Made by a program: the position numbers and the translations under genes. Of a stretch of DNA of 64,000 bases, positions 32,927 through 41,597 are shown piece after piece. Origin of the DNA: Clostridia bacterium (GTDB lineage Bacteria > Bacillota > Clostridia > Christensenellales > Borkfalkiaceae); the NCBI GenBank assembly GCA_017621155.1, contig JAGATP010000044.1, positions 41,882 to 105,881 of the forward strand, given 5' to 3'. The notes below the pieces were generated by a model. It did not search any database. It was not told the DNA's origin and saw nothing but the letters and a program-made list of their open reading frames with translations. The first letter of the stretch is position 1. Every line of letters starts with the position of its first letter.

Positions 32927-33646
32927 CAGGAGAAGTAAGCTTCCCACGATGAGATAGTACAGTCGATAGGGCGTGAAAAAGCTGAACGTGAGCAGAGCTG
33001 CCGCCGCCAGAAAATAGGGATGAGCGAGAGATTTGCGAAAGAAAGAGGAAATCTTTTCCCTTGCCGTGCGCTTGGGAATGCTCGGGCAGATGTATTCCTT
33101 GGGCAGAAGGGCTTGGTCTTTCAGCCTGAGATACAGATCTCTTCCTGAGACAAATTCGACGGAAAACTCCTTGCAGAGCTTTTCCGCTTCGGGAGAGAGC
33201 GCGTTGCAATACACCGTCTTTTTGCCGTCCGTCTCCTTTTTGATGAGCTTGGCGATTTCGTCGGCGGAGACGGGCTGCATGGAAAAGAGCAGAAAGATGT
33301 AGTTTCCCTCCGTGAACAGAGCGCCGTTTTTGCGCTCGGCAGGCGTGCCTTCCGCTTTGAGAAGCTTGGAAAAGAGCCGCTTGTTGTTTTCGGTTTTGTC
33401 GAGGGTCAGATGGAGCATGAGCTTGTTTTTGACCTCTTCGTCCTTGGCAAGCAGGTATTTTGCTTCCAATCTTCCCCTAAGCCACAAAAAGACGAGCACG
33501 GCAAGCGCAAGGGCGCAGACGGCGGAGGCGCTCAAAACCGCCCAACGGGGGAAGTCCAGATAAGTAAACAGGCATACCGCGAACAGAAAAGTCGCAAGAT
33601 AAGTAAATAAGGTGTCCGAATAAAGGGGTAATTGTGTGCGTTTCAT
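32882..33646 (-). CDS. membrane protein of unknown function
   Basis: 254 residues. Two hydrophobic helices lie near the N-terminus (about 12-58), then a soluble domain of about 130 residues, then two further helices near the C-terminus (about 205-245). The soluble part (VSADEIAKLIKKETDGKKTVYCNALSPEAEKLCKEF) has an alpha/beta look, and the DGKKTVYCNA segment resembles restriction-endonuclease-like folds, but this is not secure. It is transcribed against the surrounding operon and overlaps nnr by 45 bp at the 3' ends. Coding potential is supported by its length and composition. Confidence 0.7.
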   Translation of the reverse strand: MKRTQLPLYSDTLFTYLATFLFAVCLFTYLDFPRWAVLSASAVCALALAVLVFLWLRGRLEAKYLLAKDEEVKNKLMLHLTLDKTENNKRLFSKLLKAEGTPAERKNGALFTEGNYIFLLFSMQPVSADEIAKLIKKETDGKKTVYCNALSPEAEKLCKEFSVEFVSGRDLYLRLKDQALLPKEYICPSIPKRTAREKISSFFRKSLAHPYFLAAAALLTFSFFTPYRLYYLIVGSLLLLLSLSLRLFGSRVKA

Positions 33647-33699
33647 AGGGAAATGATAGCCGAAAATTTCCCCGTTTATACGAGATCATGGTCATAAAA

Positions 33700-34824
33700 A
33701 TGAAAAAAATCGGATTATTCGGCGGGACGTTCGATCCCGTCCATCGGGAGCATATCGCGCTTGCAGAATGCGCCCTCAAATCGTTGGAACTGGATAAGCT
33801 CATCGTCATTCCCGCAAGGATTCCCCCGCACAAGCGCGGGAAGAAAATCGCTTCGGGAGAGGACAGGCTTTCTATGTGCCGACTTGCCTTTACGGCGCAG
33901 GGAGAGGAGGTCTCCGATTGGGAGCTCAGTCGGGAGGAGACGAGCTTTTCCTATCTCACCTGTCGGCATTTTAAAGAACGCTTCCCAAAGGATCAGCTCT
34001 TTTTCGTCATGGGAACGGACATGTTCGACTCCTTCGAGACGTGGAAATATCCCGAAGACATCGTAAAAAACGCGACGCTCGCCGTCTGTCGGCGGGACAA
34101 GGAAGCCGATTACCTCAAAGACCGTCATTCTTCTTTTTTCGACCGGTACGGGGCGGATTTCGTCGAGCTTCCCTTTAACGGCGCGCCCGTCTCCTCCACG
34201 AGGCTGCGGACGATTGCCGCACTCGGCGGAGAGCTTTCCGATCTCACCGAGGAAGTTTCTGCCTACGTCGAGGAAAAGGGGCTTTACGCCGAACCGCTCC
34301 TCAAAGAGGCACTATCCTTGGAAAAACAGTCGCGGCGGGAGCATTCCGTTCGGGTTGCGATCATGGCGGTGGAGAACGCTCACCGCTTCGGCGCGGACGA
34401 AAAAAAGGCGCTGTTTGCGGCGGGACTGCACGATTGCGCCAAAAACCTTCCTCCCGACAGTGCATATTTAAAGGGATTCGTCCCCCCGAAAGGGTGTCCC
34501 CTTCCCGTCCTGCATCAATATGCGGGCGCGTATGTGGCGGAGCACACCTTCGGCGTGACGGACGAGGAAATTTTAGGAGCAATTCGCTATCACACGAGCG
34601 GGAGACCGCACATGACGCCGCTTGAAAAGCTTGTCTTCCTTTCCGATATGCTCGAAGAGGGGAGAGCTTATCCGGGGGTGGATTCGCTGCGGGCGCTCTT
34701 TTACCAAGACCCCGACTTGTGCCTTAGGGAGAGCTTACAAAGACAGCTCGTGCACTTAAAGGAGACGGGAGGGGAGATCGATCCGCTCACGCAAATGACT
34801 TATGACAGCTTAAAAGGAGAATAA
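33700..34824 (+). CDS. nadD: NadD-YqeK fusion: nicotinate-nucleotide adenylyltransferase with HD hydrolase
   Basis: 374 residues joining two enzymes. Residues 1-185 are NadD, which makes deamido-NAD from nicotinate mononucleotide and ATP (GLFGGTFDPVHREHI, GTDMFDSFETW, VSSTRLR). Residues 195-374 are a YqeK-type HD-domain hydrolase of diadenosine tetraphosphate (EHSVRVAIMAVENA, AAGLHDCAKNLP, HQYAGAYVAEHTFG, AIRYHTSGRPHMTPLEKLVFLSDMLE). In most Bacillota these are separate neighbouring genes. The ATG at 33700 fits the family start; one at 33688 adds four residues. Neither has a strong ribosome site. rsfS follows 3 bp later. Confidence 0.92.
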   Translation: MKKIGLFGGTFDPVHREHIALAECALKSLELDKLIVIPARIPPHKRGKKIASGEDRLSMCRLAFTAQGEEVSDWELSREETSFSYLTCRHFKERFPKDQLFFVMGTDMFDSFETWKYPEDIVKNATLAVCRRDKEADYLKDRHSSFFDRYGADFVELPFNGAPVSSTRLRTIAALGGELSDLTEEVSAYVEEKGLYAEPLLKEALSLEKQSRREHSVRVAIMAVENAHRFGADEKKALFAAGLHDCAKNLPPDSAYLKGFVPPKGCPLPVLHQYAGAYVAEHTFGVTDEEILGAIRYHTSGRPHMTPLEKLVFLSDMLEEGRAYPGVDSLRALFYQDPDLCLRESLQRQLVHLKETGGEIDPLTQMTYDSLKGE

Positions 34825-34827
34825 AGT

Positions 34828-35199
34828 ATGAATGCAATGGAACTAGCAAACAGCATCTGCAAGGCAATTGCCGAAAAGAAGGGACAGGACATCGTCATTG
34901 TGGACGTCGCGGGAAAGACCGTCCTTTGCGATTACTTCGTCATCGCGAGCGGCAGGAGCACCACGCAGGTGCGCGCGCTCGCCGACAACGTGGACGAACG
35001 CATCAAACGGCAATACGGCCTCGACCCGAACAGGGGAGAGGGAATCCGCGAGGGAAGGTGGGCGGTTCTCGACTACGGAAACGTCATCGTCCACCTCTTC
35101 AACGACGAGTCGAGGGACTTTTATCGCCTCGAACGCCTTTGGGAAAACGGCGACAACATCAAAAAATATGTCGAAGAGGAGAAGAATACGGAAGAATAA
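34828..35199 (+). CDS. rsfS: ribosomal silencing factor RsfS
   Basis: 123 residues, normal length. It binds ribosomal protein L14 and keeps subunits apart in slow growth. The family core is DIVIVDVAGKTVLCDYFVIASG, RSTTQVRALADNVDE, GIREGRWAVLDYGNVIVHLF and RDFYRLERLWEN. The order nadD-yqeK-rsfS is the standard Bacillota arrangement, here with the first two fused. AAAAGGAG precedes the ATG. Confidence 0.94.
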   Translation: MNAMELANSICKAIAEKKGQDIVIVDVAGKTVLCDYFVIASGRSTTQVRALADNVDERIKRQYGLDPNRGEGIREGRWAVLDYGNVIVHLFNDESRDFYRLERLWENGDNIKKYVEEEKNTEE

Positions 35200-35228
35200 G
35201 CGTCTGCGATTTCTCGCATACTGTAGTT

Positions 35229-35357
35229 ATGAGAGAACATAACGCCAAAAAACTTTCGTGGGAACTGTTCGAAAAGACGGGAAATTTATCCTATTATCTT
35301 CTGTATAAGAGGTTGGAAGATGGAGATCAAGACGGAGGGAGTCGTCCTTCAAAGTAG
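35229..35357 (+). CDS. yqzL: YqzL-family small protein
   Basis: 42 residues: the segment LSWELFEKTGNLSYYLLYKRL is the whole signature of the YqzL family, a small protein found before recO in Bacillota. Function is unknown. It starts at ATG 35229 with only a weak site and ends at TAG 35355, overlapping recO by 38 bp in another frame, so recO translation is probably coupled to it. Confidence 0.8.
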   Translation: MREHNAKKLSWELFEKTGNLSYYLLYKRLEDGDQDGGSRPSK

Positions 35358-36036
35358 GGATTATCGGGAAAACGACAGGCAGGTCGTTCTGCTTACGCCC
35401 ACGCTCGGCAAGATTACCGCTTTGGCGCGCGGCGTGAAAAAGGCGGGGGCAAAGCTTCGCTTCGCCGTTCAGCCCTTTTGCTTTGCGGAATACGTCCTCG
35501 CCGAAAAGGCGGGGCGGTATACCTTGATTTCCGCCGCCTGTCACGAGTCCTTCTTCGCCCTTTCCGATCCCGATAAGTTCTACGCCGCCTGCGCGGTGAC
35601 GGAAATTGCCTCCGCGGTTTCGCTCGAAGGCGCGCCCTCTGCCTCCTTTTTCCTGGAGACGGTCAAGACGCTCCTTTCCATGGAGGAAGGAGATCCCGCC
35701 GAGCCGCTCGTCTCCTTCGTTCTTGCCGCCTTGGAAGAGTGCGGCGTTCCCGTGGAGGCGGACGGCTGCGCTTTTTGCGGGAAACAGATCGGGGAAGATA
35801 AGCTCTTTTTCCACTTTCCGACAGGGAGTTTTTCCTGCCCTTCCTGCCATAAGGGAACGCCCGTTTCCAGGTCGACTTATCTGACCATTCGAAAACACGA
35901 GGGACTTTCCTTTGAGGGATCGTTCGATCGGGATACTTCCCTTCGGACGCTGCGCCTTTTGAAGGAGTATTTTGTCTACAAAACGGAACTCGAAGTCAAG
36001 TGCTTTCGGGAATACATCAGACAACTTCAAGGATAA
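35320..36036 (+). CDS. recO: DNA repair protein RecO
   Basis: 238 residues. RecO loads RecA on gapped DNA with RecFR. The N-terminal OB fold (TEGVVLQSRDYRENDRQVVLLTPTLGKITALARGVKK) and the C4 zinc finger typical of Gram-positive RecO (CAFCGK ... CPSC, about residues 150-187) are present. The start at 35320 lies inside yqzL and follows AGGTTGGAAG. The stop TAA is the first three bases of the structured element at 36035-36313 except for one base. Confidence 0.93.
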   Translation: MEIKTEGVVLQSRDYRENDRQVVLLTPTLGKITALARGVKKAGAKLRFAVQPFCFAEYVLAEKAGRYTLISAACHESFFALSDPDKFYAACAVTEIASAVSLEGAPSASFFLETVKTLLSMEEGDPAEPLVSFVLAALEECGVPVEADGCAFCGKQIGEDKLFFHFPTGSFSCPSCHKGTPVSRSTYLTIRKHEGLSFEGSFDRDTSLRTLRLLKEYFVYKTELEVKCFREYIRQLQG

Positions 36037-36313
36037 CCGGAGCATTCGGAATCCGAACCCTCCTCCGCGGCAGCATTTGCGCGCTTTGTGCCCGTAGCTC
36101 CGCTCGGTGTATGTTTTTATACACCTCGGGCGCTACAAACAAGAATCATCGCAAACTATGCTCGCGGAGGCGCTACACGATTTTAAGAGATGAATTTTGG
36201 CTCATACTGTGTTAAGACCGCTTGCCGTATACCTGTACGTCTGCGTGGTCTTGCCTTGCCTGATTCCAAAATTCATCTCTTAAAATAGAGTTCGGGTTCG
36301 GAATGCTCCGGTT
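36035..36313. other. 280-bp nested multi-stem element (candidate structured RNA or MITE)
   Basis: Outer arms AACCGGAGCATTC...CCGAACCC (36035-36060) and GGGTTCGGAATGCTCCGGTT (36294-36313) pair except for a 5-base bulge. Inside are two branches. The first has CCTCCGCG/CGCGGAGG (36062-36069, 36163-36170), then AGCAT-TTGCG against CGCAA-ATGCT, then GTAGC/GCTAC and a GGTGTAT/ATACACC hairpin (about 36106-36125). The second has a perfect 20-bp stem (36181-36200 with 36266-36285) and an inner AAGACC/GGTCTT (36214-36219, 36247-36252). No frame of interest is present. It fills most of the 36037-36449 gap. Confidence 0.7.
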
Positions 36314-36369
36314 AAGCTGCCTTTTTTAAAAAAATTTTGCAAAAATGCGAAAAAAATGCAATAAAGTAC

Positions 36370-36398
36370 TTGAAATTTCGGGCTATTTATTATAAAAT
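36370..36398 (+). promoter_or_regulatory. promoter of ppdK
   Basis: TTGAAA (36370-36375) and TAAAAT (36393-36398), 17-bp spacing. A T-rich, A-rich stretch lies upstream. Confidence 0.65.
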
Positions 36399-36449
36399 AG
36401 AGTTGTTGTGTAAACAATCGAAATTTAAGACTCATTAGGAGGAGTATCT

Positions 36450-39095
36450 ATGGCAAAAAAGTATTGCTACCTTTTTTCCGAAGGCAATGCACAGATGCGC
36501 GAGCTTCTCGGCGGTAAGGGCGCAAACCTTGCGGAGATGACCAAAATCGGTCTTCCCGTTCCCCAGGGTTTCACCATTTCCACGGAGGCTTGTACCCAGT
36601 ATTATGAGGATGGACGTCAGATCAATCCCGACATTCAGGCAGAAATCATGCAGTACATCGACAAGATGGAGGAAATCTGCGGCAAAAAGTTCGGAGACAA
36701 GGAGAATCCTCTTCTCGTATCCGTTCGTTCGGGTGCAAGAGCTTCCATGCCCGGCATGATGGATACCATTTTGAACCTCGGACTCAACGAGACCGTTGTC
36801 AACACCATTGCAGAAAAATCCAACAACCCCCGTTGGGCTTGGGACTGCTACAGAAGATTCATTCAGATGTTCTCCGACGTCGTTATGGAAGTCGGCAAGA
36901 AGTACTTTGAAAAGCTCATCGACGAGATGAAAGAAGCAAAGGGCGTCACGCAGGACATCGAGCTTGACGCAAACGATTTGAAAACTCTTGCCAACCAGTT
37001 CAAGGCAGAATACAAAAACCAGCTCGGCAAGGACTTCCCCGACGATCCCAAGGAGCAGCTCTTTGAAGCGATTAAGGCGGTCTTCCGTTCTTGGGATAAC
37101 CCTCGTGCCAACATCTACCGTATGGACCACGACATTCCTTATTCCTGGGGTACCGCAGTCAACGTACAGATGATGGCGTTCGGCAACATGGGCGACAATT
37201 GCGGTACCGGCGTTGCGTTCACCAGAAATCCCGCCACCGGCGAAAAGGGTCTGATGGGCGAATTCCTCACCAACGCACAGGGCGAAGACGTCGTTGCAGG
37301 CGTCCGCACTCCCATGCCCATCGCTAAAATGGCGGAAGTATTCCCCGACGTTTACAAGCAGTTCCAGGAAGTCTGCGCGATCCTTGAAAATCACTATCGC
37401 GATATGCAGGATATGGAATTCACCGTCGAGAATGAAAAGCTCTATATGCTTCAGACCAGAAACGGTAAGAGAACGGCGGCTGCCGCAATCAAAATCGCTT
37501 GCGATTTGATCGACGAAGGCATGATTACCGAACAAGAAGCGCTCATGCAGATCGACGCGAAGTCCCTCGACATGCTCCTTCACCCCACCTTCGATCCCAA
37601 GGCTTTGAAGGCTGCCGACAAGAACAACGTCGTCGGTAAGGGTATCGCGGCTTCTCCCGGCGCGGCGGCAGGTACCATCGTGTTCACCGCAGAGGACGCA
37701 GTCATCGAAGGCAAGAAGGGCAAAAAGGTCGTCCTCGTCAGACTTGAAACCTCTCCCGAAGACATCGAGGGTATGAAGTACGCGCAGGGTATCCTCACCG
37801 TTCGCGGCGGACAGACCTCTCACGCAGCCGTCGTTGCCCGCGGTATGGGTACTTGCTGCGTTTCCGGATGCGGCGACATCAAGATGGACGAGGAGAACAA
37901 GCAGTTCACCCTCGCAGGAAAGGTTTACAAAGAGGGAGACGTGCTTTCCCTTGACGGTTCTACCGGTAATATTTACGATTGTCTGATTCCCACCGTTCCC
38001 GCAGATCCCAACAGCGGTTATTTCGGCAGAATTATGGCGCTCGCCGACAAATACAAGGCACTTGGCGTCAGAACGAATGCGGATACTCCCGCAGACGCAA
38101 AGCAGGCTGCAGCCTTCGGCGCACAGGGTATCGGTCTTTGCCGTACCGAGCATATGTTCTTCGAGCCCGCAAGAATCGGCGCGTTCCGCGAAATGATCTG
38201 CTCCGATACCGTTGAGGAGAGAGAAGCCGCGCTCGCAAAAATCGAGCCCATGCAGCAGGCAGACTTCGAAGGCCTTATGGAGGCTTTGGAAGGACAGCCC
38301 GTCACCATTCGTTTCCTCGATCCTCCTCTTCATGAGTTCGTTCCCACTGAAGAGGCAGACATCGAAGCGCTTGCAAAGACGCAGGGTAAAACGGTTGCTC
38401 AGATCAAGCAGATTATCTCCGACCTCCACGAGTTCAACCCCATGATGGGACATCGCGGATGCCGTTTGACCGTCACCTATCCCGAAATCGCAGTGATGCA
38501 GACGAAGGCAGTCATCAAGGCAGCCATCAACGTTCAGAAGAGGCATCCCGATTGGAAGGTCGTTCCCGAAATCATGATTCCTCTCGTCGGCGAAGTCAAA
38601 GAGCTTGCATTCGTCAAGAAGACCGTCGTCAAGACTGCGGACGAAGTCATTGCAGCTTCCGGCGTAGCGCTCAAATACGAAGTCGGCACCATGATCGAGA
38701 TCCCCAGAGCGGCTCTTACCGCCGATGCAATTGCAACGGAGGCTGAGTTCTTCTGCTTCGGCACGAACGATCTCACGCAGATGACCTTCGGCTTCTCCCG
38801 CGACGACGCAGGTAAGTTCCTTCCTTCCTACTACTCCGGCAAGATCTACGAGTCCGATCCCTTCGCAAGATTGGATACGACGGGCGTCGGCAAACTCATG
38901 GATATGGCTGTTTCCCTCGGAAAGAAAGTTCGTCCCGAACTTCACTGCGGTATCTGCGGTGAGCACGGCGGCGATCCTTCCTCCATCGAGTTCTGCCATG
39001 CCATCGGACTTGACTACGTCTCCTGCTCTCCTTTCCGTGTTCCCATCGCACGCCTTGCGGCAGCTCAGGCGAATATCAAGAATCCCAGAAAGTAA
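36450..39095 (+). CDS. ppdK: pyruvate, phosphate dikinase
   Basis: Interconverts pyruvate, ATP and phosphate with PEP, AMP and pyrophosphate; in anaerobes it works in glycolysis as a pyrophosphate-saving step. 881 residues, full length. The ATP-grasp domain has GGKGANLAEM and VSVRSGARASMPGMMDTILNLG. The swivelling domain carries catalytic His458 in GGQTSHAAVVARG. The PEP-binding barrel ends with GICGEHGGDPSSIEFCHAIG and SPFRVPIARLAAAQA. AGGAGG precedes the ATG, and it has its own promoter and terminator. Very regular codon use suggests high expression. Confidence 0.97.
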   Translation: MAKKYCYLFSEGNAQMRELLGGKGANLAEMTKIGLPVPQGFTISTEACTQYYEDGRQINPDIQAEIMQYIDKMEEICGKKFGDKENPLLVSVRSGARASMPGMMDTILNLGLNETVVNTIAEKSNNPRWAWDCYRRFIQMFSDVVMEVGKKYFEKLIDEMKEAKGVTQDIELDANDLKTLANQFKAEYKNQLGKDFPDDPKEQLFEAIKAVFRSWDNPRANIYRMDHDIPYSWGTAVNVQMMAFGNMGDNCGTGVAFTRNPATGEKGLMGEFLTNAQGEDVVAGVRTPMPIAKMAEVFPDVYKQFQEVCAILENHYRDMQDMEFTVENEKLYMLQTRNGKRTAAAAIKIACDLIDEGMITEQEALMQIDAKSLDMLLHPTFDPKALKAADKNNVVGKGIAASPGAAAGTIVFTAEDAVIEGKKGKKVVLVRLETSPEDIEGMKYAQGILTVRGGQTSHAAVVARGMGTCCVSGCGDIKMDEENKQFTLAGKVYKEGDVLSLDGSTGNIYDCLIPTVPADPNSGYFGRIMALADKYKALGVRTNADTPADAKQAAAFGAQGIGLCRTEHMFFEPARIGAFREMICSDTVEEREAALAKIEPMQQADFEGLMEALEGQPVTIRFLDPPLHEFVPTEEADIEALAKTQGKTVAQIKQIISDLHEFNPMMGHRGCRLTVTYPEIAVMQTKAVIKAAINVQKRHPDWKVVPEIMIPLVGEVKELAFVKKTVVKTADEVIAASGVALKYEVGTMIEIPRAALTADAIATEAEFFCFGTNDLTQMTFGFSRDDAGKFLPSYYSGKIYESDPFARLDTTGVGKLMDMAVSLGKKVRPELHCGICGEHGGDPSSIEFCHAIGLDYVSCSPFRVPIARLAAAQANIKNPRK

Positions 39096-39112
39096 TTGAC
39101 AAAATCAATCGT

Positions 39113-39150
39113 AAAGCTCCCGATTTCTTATCGAAATCGGGAGCTTTTCC
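39113..39150 (+). terminator. intrinsic terminator after ppdK
   Basis: AAAGCTCCCGATTTC pairs with GAAATCGGGAGCTTTT around a 5-base loop. Confidence 0.88.
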
Positions 39151-39202
39151 GCAAAATAGCGCAATAAAGCGTAAACAGGCTTTTTTCGTGCAGGTTTTAC
39201 AT

Positions 39203-39231
39203 TTGATTTCGGGCATAAAACGTGCTAAAAT
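39203..39231 (+). promoter_or_regulatory. promoter of the esterase gene
   Basis: TTGATT (39203-39208) and TAAAAT (39226-39231), 17-bp spacing. A 22-codon frame ending at the esterase start may be a chance ORF. Confidence 0.55.
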
Positions 39232-39312
39232 AGAGGAAAATGCGATGAAAAGTGACGAGGCTTTTTTGCCGGAGCATAATATGGGCAACTCGGAACGACA
39301 GGAGAAAATGTA

Positions 39313-40191
39313 ATGTCTATTATCAGTTATCTCACCCGCAAAATGTTCGAAAAAGGCGACGCAAAAAGAGATCATAGTCTGACAACCCCGAAGGATATCG
39401 TCAGATTCGACAATATCCCATATGGCGAGGGGGGAGAATGGAATCTTTTAGACGTATACCGTTTGCGGAGTCGGGAGAACGAAAAGCTTCCCGTCATCGT
39501 CAGCGTGCATGGGGGAGGATGGGTCTATGGCAACAAGGAAGGCTATCAATTTTATTGCATGAGTCTGGCAGAACAGGGCTTTGCGGTTGTGAATTTTACA
39601 TATCGCTTAGCTCCGAAATTTAAGTTTCCCGCACCCGTTCTGGATACCAACCAAGTGTTTCATTGGTTGATGGAACACGCTGAGGAATATGGAGTGGATA
39701 CGGATCGGATTTATGCGGTAGGGGATTCGGCAGGGGCACAGATTTTGGGTTCCTATGCTGCGATTTGTACGAATTCCGAATATGCAAAGCTTTATGGTGT
39801 GAAAGTACCCGAAAAACTAACCATAAAAGCCATTGCTCTCAATTGCGGGGTGTATCAAATTATATCGAGGAAAAAAACAGACGGAATCTCTTTGCTGTTG
39901 CGGGAGTATTTCCCGAAGAAGGGGAACTCAGAAGAACAAAATATGGCGGATTTCAGGAAATACATCACAAAGGATTTCCCGGCAGTATTCGTCATGACGG
40001 CAACGGGAGATTTCTTGAAAGAGGAGGCGGAGATCCTAATAAAAGAACTGAAAGAAAAATGCGTTCCCTATCAATATCGGCTTTATGGAGATAATTCAAA
40101 TCGGTTGGGACACGTGTTTCACTGCGATATTCAAAGTGCGGACGCAATAAAATGCAACTTGGAGGAATGTGCGTTCTTCCATCGGTCGTGA
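39313..40191 (+). CDS. alpha/beta-hydrolase, esterase/lipase (HSL-like)
   Basis: 292 residues. It has the oxyanion-hole motif VHGGGWVYG near residue 60, the nucleophile in GDSAGAQ near residue 140, and the end of the triad in TGDFLKEE and LGHVFHCD. This is the hormone-sensitive-lipase-like acyl esterase group. No signal peptide is visible, so it is probably cytoplasmic. It could remove acetyl or other acyl groups from imported sugars; the substrate is not determined. AGGAG precedes the ATG at suitable spacing. Confidence 0.85.
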   Translation: MSIISYLTRKMFEKGDAKRDHSLTTPKDIVRFDNIPYGEGGEWNLLDVYRLRSRENEKLPVIVSVHGGGWVYGNKEGYQFYCMSLAEQGFAVVNFTYRLAPKFKFPAPVLDTNQVFHWLMEHAEEYGVDTDRIYAVGDSAGAQILGSYAAICTNSEYAKLYGVKVPEKLTIKAIALNCGVYQIISRKKTDGISLLLREYFPKKGNSEEQNMADFRKYITKDFPAVFVMTATGDFLKEEAEILIKELKEKCVPYQYRLYGDNSNRLGHVFHCDIQSADAIKCNLEECAFFHRS

Positions 40192-40210
40192 TGGTTGTTC
40201 GTGTAGAATC

Positions 40211-40248
40211 AAAAGCAGCTGTTTTCATTTGAAAGCAGCTGCTTTTTT
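40211..40248 (+). terminator. intrinsic terminator after the esterase
   Basis: AAAAGCAGCT (40211-40220) pairs with AGCTGCTTTT (40237-40246), T run beyond. Confidence 0.8.
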
Positions 40249-40292
40249 CGGCAAAGCGATAAGGTCATTTACGGAAAGATCGTAAAAAATGC

Positions 40293-40321
40293 TTGCCAAA
40301 AATACGAATTCGTATTATAAT
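40293..40321 (+). promoter_or_regulatory. promoter with palindromic MarR operator
   Basis: TTGCCA (40293-40298) and TATAAT (40316-40321), 17-bp spacing. A perfect 16-bp palindrome AATACGAATTCGTATT (40301-40316) fills the spacer, so a bound MarR dimer would block the polymerase. Confidence 0.8.
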
Positions 40322-40353
40322 TAAAATACGATATCGGATTTTAAGGAGAGAAT

Positions 40354-40809
40354 ATGGACGAAAGGGAATTTTTCTATCAGCTCGGAAGGATGATCTATCG
40401 GATTGACGGTGTGTACGAAGAATATGGGCGGAATTGCAAAATAAAGTCGCCTAATCTTTTATGGATTTTGTATGCGCTCGGTGATGGGGAAAAGCATAGC
40501 CAAAAACAGATATGCGACGATTGGGACATTCCGAGAAGTACGGCGAACACAATCATAAAAGATTTGGAAAGTAAGGGGTATATTGAGCTTACGCCTATAA
40601 AGGGCGAACGCCGCGAATTGCTTATATCTCTTACACCGTCAGGTAAAGAGTATGCCGACAATATTTTGTCCGACCTTTATCGAAAAGAAAAAGAGGTGTT
40701 CAAAAACTTATCAAACGCAGATAAGTTGCTTGCCGATTTAGAGGATTTGGCGGCAAAAATGCATTTGATCGGGCAACCCGAAGGATGGGAGAAAGGGGAA
40801 GAAAAATGA
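40354..40809 (+). CDS. MarR-family transcriptional regulator
   Basis: 151 residues. The winged helix reads HSQKQICDDWDIPRSTANTIIKDLESKGYIELTPIKGERRELLISLTPSGKEYA. It is the first gene of an operon with a carboxymuconolactone-decarboxylase-like protein (4-bp overlap) and a flavodoxin-like lipoprotein. A palindrome in its promoter suggests autorepression, with release by an oxidant or a phenolic compound, as for many MarR proteins; that part is inference. AAGGAGAG precedes the ATG. Confidence 0.93.
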   Translation: MDEREFFYQLGRMIYRIDGVYEEYGRNCKIKSPNLLWILYALGDGEKHSQKQICDDWDIPRSTANTIIKDLESKGYIELTPIKGERRELLISLTPSGKEYADNILSDLYRKEKEVFKNLSNADKLLADLEDLAAKMHLIGQPEGWEKGEEK

Positions 40810-41585
40810 GTACAAACAAATCAAAGGAGGCTACCATGAAAGACTTTTCAGACAGAACGACGGTATGCGACAGGCAATTTAGAGAACTTTTCGGGACTGA
40901 GAGGGGGACGCACCCCACCGATCCCGAATTTATGGACATTCTTCAGAAGTTTATTTTCGGAGAAGTGAGCAGGGTCGGCTCGCTCGACAATCAGATGAGA
41001 GAACTCATTACCGTTACCGTCCTTTCGGTCATGCAGACGTTGCCGCAACTCAAAGCGCACGTTGGGGCGTGTCTGAATGTAGGCGTGACGCCCGTGGCAA
41101 TCCGCGAGGCGGTCTATCAGGTTGCGCCGTTTATCGGCTTCCCGAAAACGCTGAACGCAATCAATGCGATGAACGAGGTGTTTGCGCAAAACGGAATTTC
41201 TTTGCCCTTGCCGTCGCAGGGAACGGTCACGGACGAGAATCGACGGGAGAAAGGGGAAGAGGTGCAAGCTCCGCTTTACGGTGCGGAAATCAAAGAGAAG
41301 TATCGGCATCTTCCCGACTTTGCGGCAAAGGCGATTCCCGATTTTTTGACCGAACTTGCGTTCGGAGATTTTTACACGAGGAATGGCTTATCCGTCCGGA
41401 CGCGGGAACTTCTCGTCGTCTGCATTCTCGTTACACTCGGAACTTTAAGTCCTTTGAAGGCGCACGTTGCAGCAAATGTAAAACTCGGGAACGGCAAAGA
41501 AAGCATTTACGCCGCACTCCTGCAATGCTTGCCGTATATCGGCTTCCCGTCGATCTTTGCGGCAATCAACGAAATCGAGCGATAA
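40806..41585 (+). CDS. carboxymuconolactone decarboxylase family protein (two CMD units)
   Basis: 259 residues with two CMD/AhpD-like halves, each helical with the shared pattern MRELITVTVLSVMQTLPQLKAHVGACLNVGV (first) and TRELLVVCILVTLGTLSPLKAHVAANVKLG (second). Neither half has the CxxC pair of AhpD, so peroxidase activity is unlikely, and the family also covers decarboxylases and uncharacterised redox proteins. It starts within the MarR stop (ATGA). A second ATG at 40836 is possible. Co-expression with a flavodoxin suggests detoxification or redox duty. Confidence 0.85.
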   Translation: MSTNKSKEATMKDFSDRTTVCDRQFRELFGTERGTHPTDPEFMDILQKFIFGEVSRVGSLDNQMRELITVTVLSVMQTLPQLKAHVGACLNVGVTPVAIREAVYQVAPFIGFPKTLNAINAMNEVFAQNGISLPLPSQGTVTDENRREKGEEVQAPLYGAEIKEKYRHLPDFAAKAIPDFLTELAFGDFYTRNGLSVRTRELLVVCILVTLGTLSPLKAHVAANVKLGNGKESIYAALLQCLPYIGFPSIFAAINEIER

Positions 41586-41597
41586 ACGGGGGGCGTC

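Noticed and set aside
36435..38999. Long minus-strand open frame opposite ppdK
   Set aside because: It is the mirror of ppdK codon bias; it has no ribosome site and no recognisable domain, while the plus strand is a complete PPDK.
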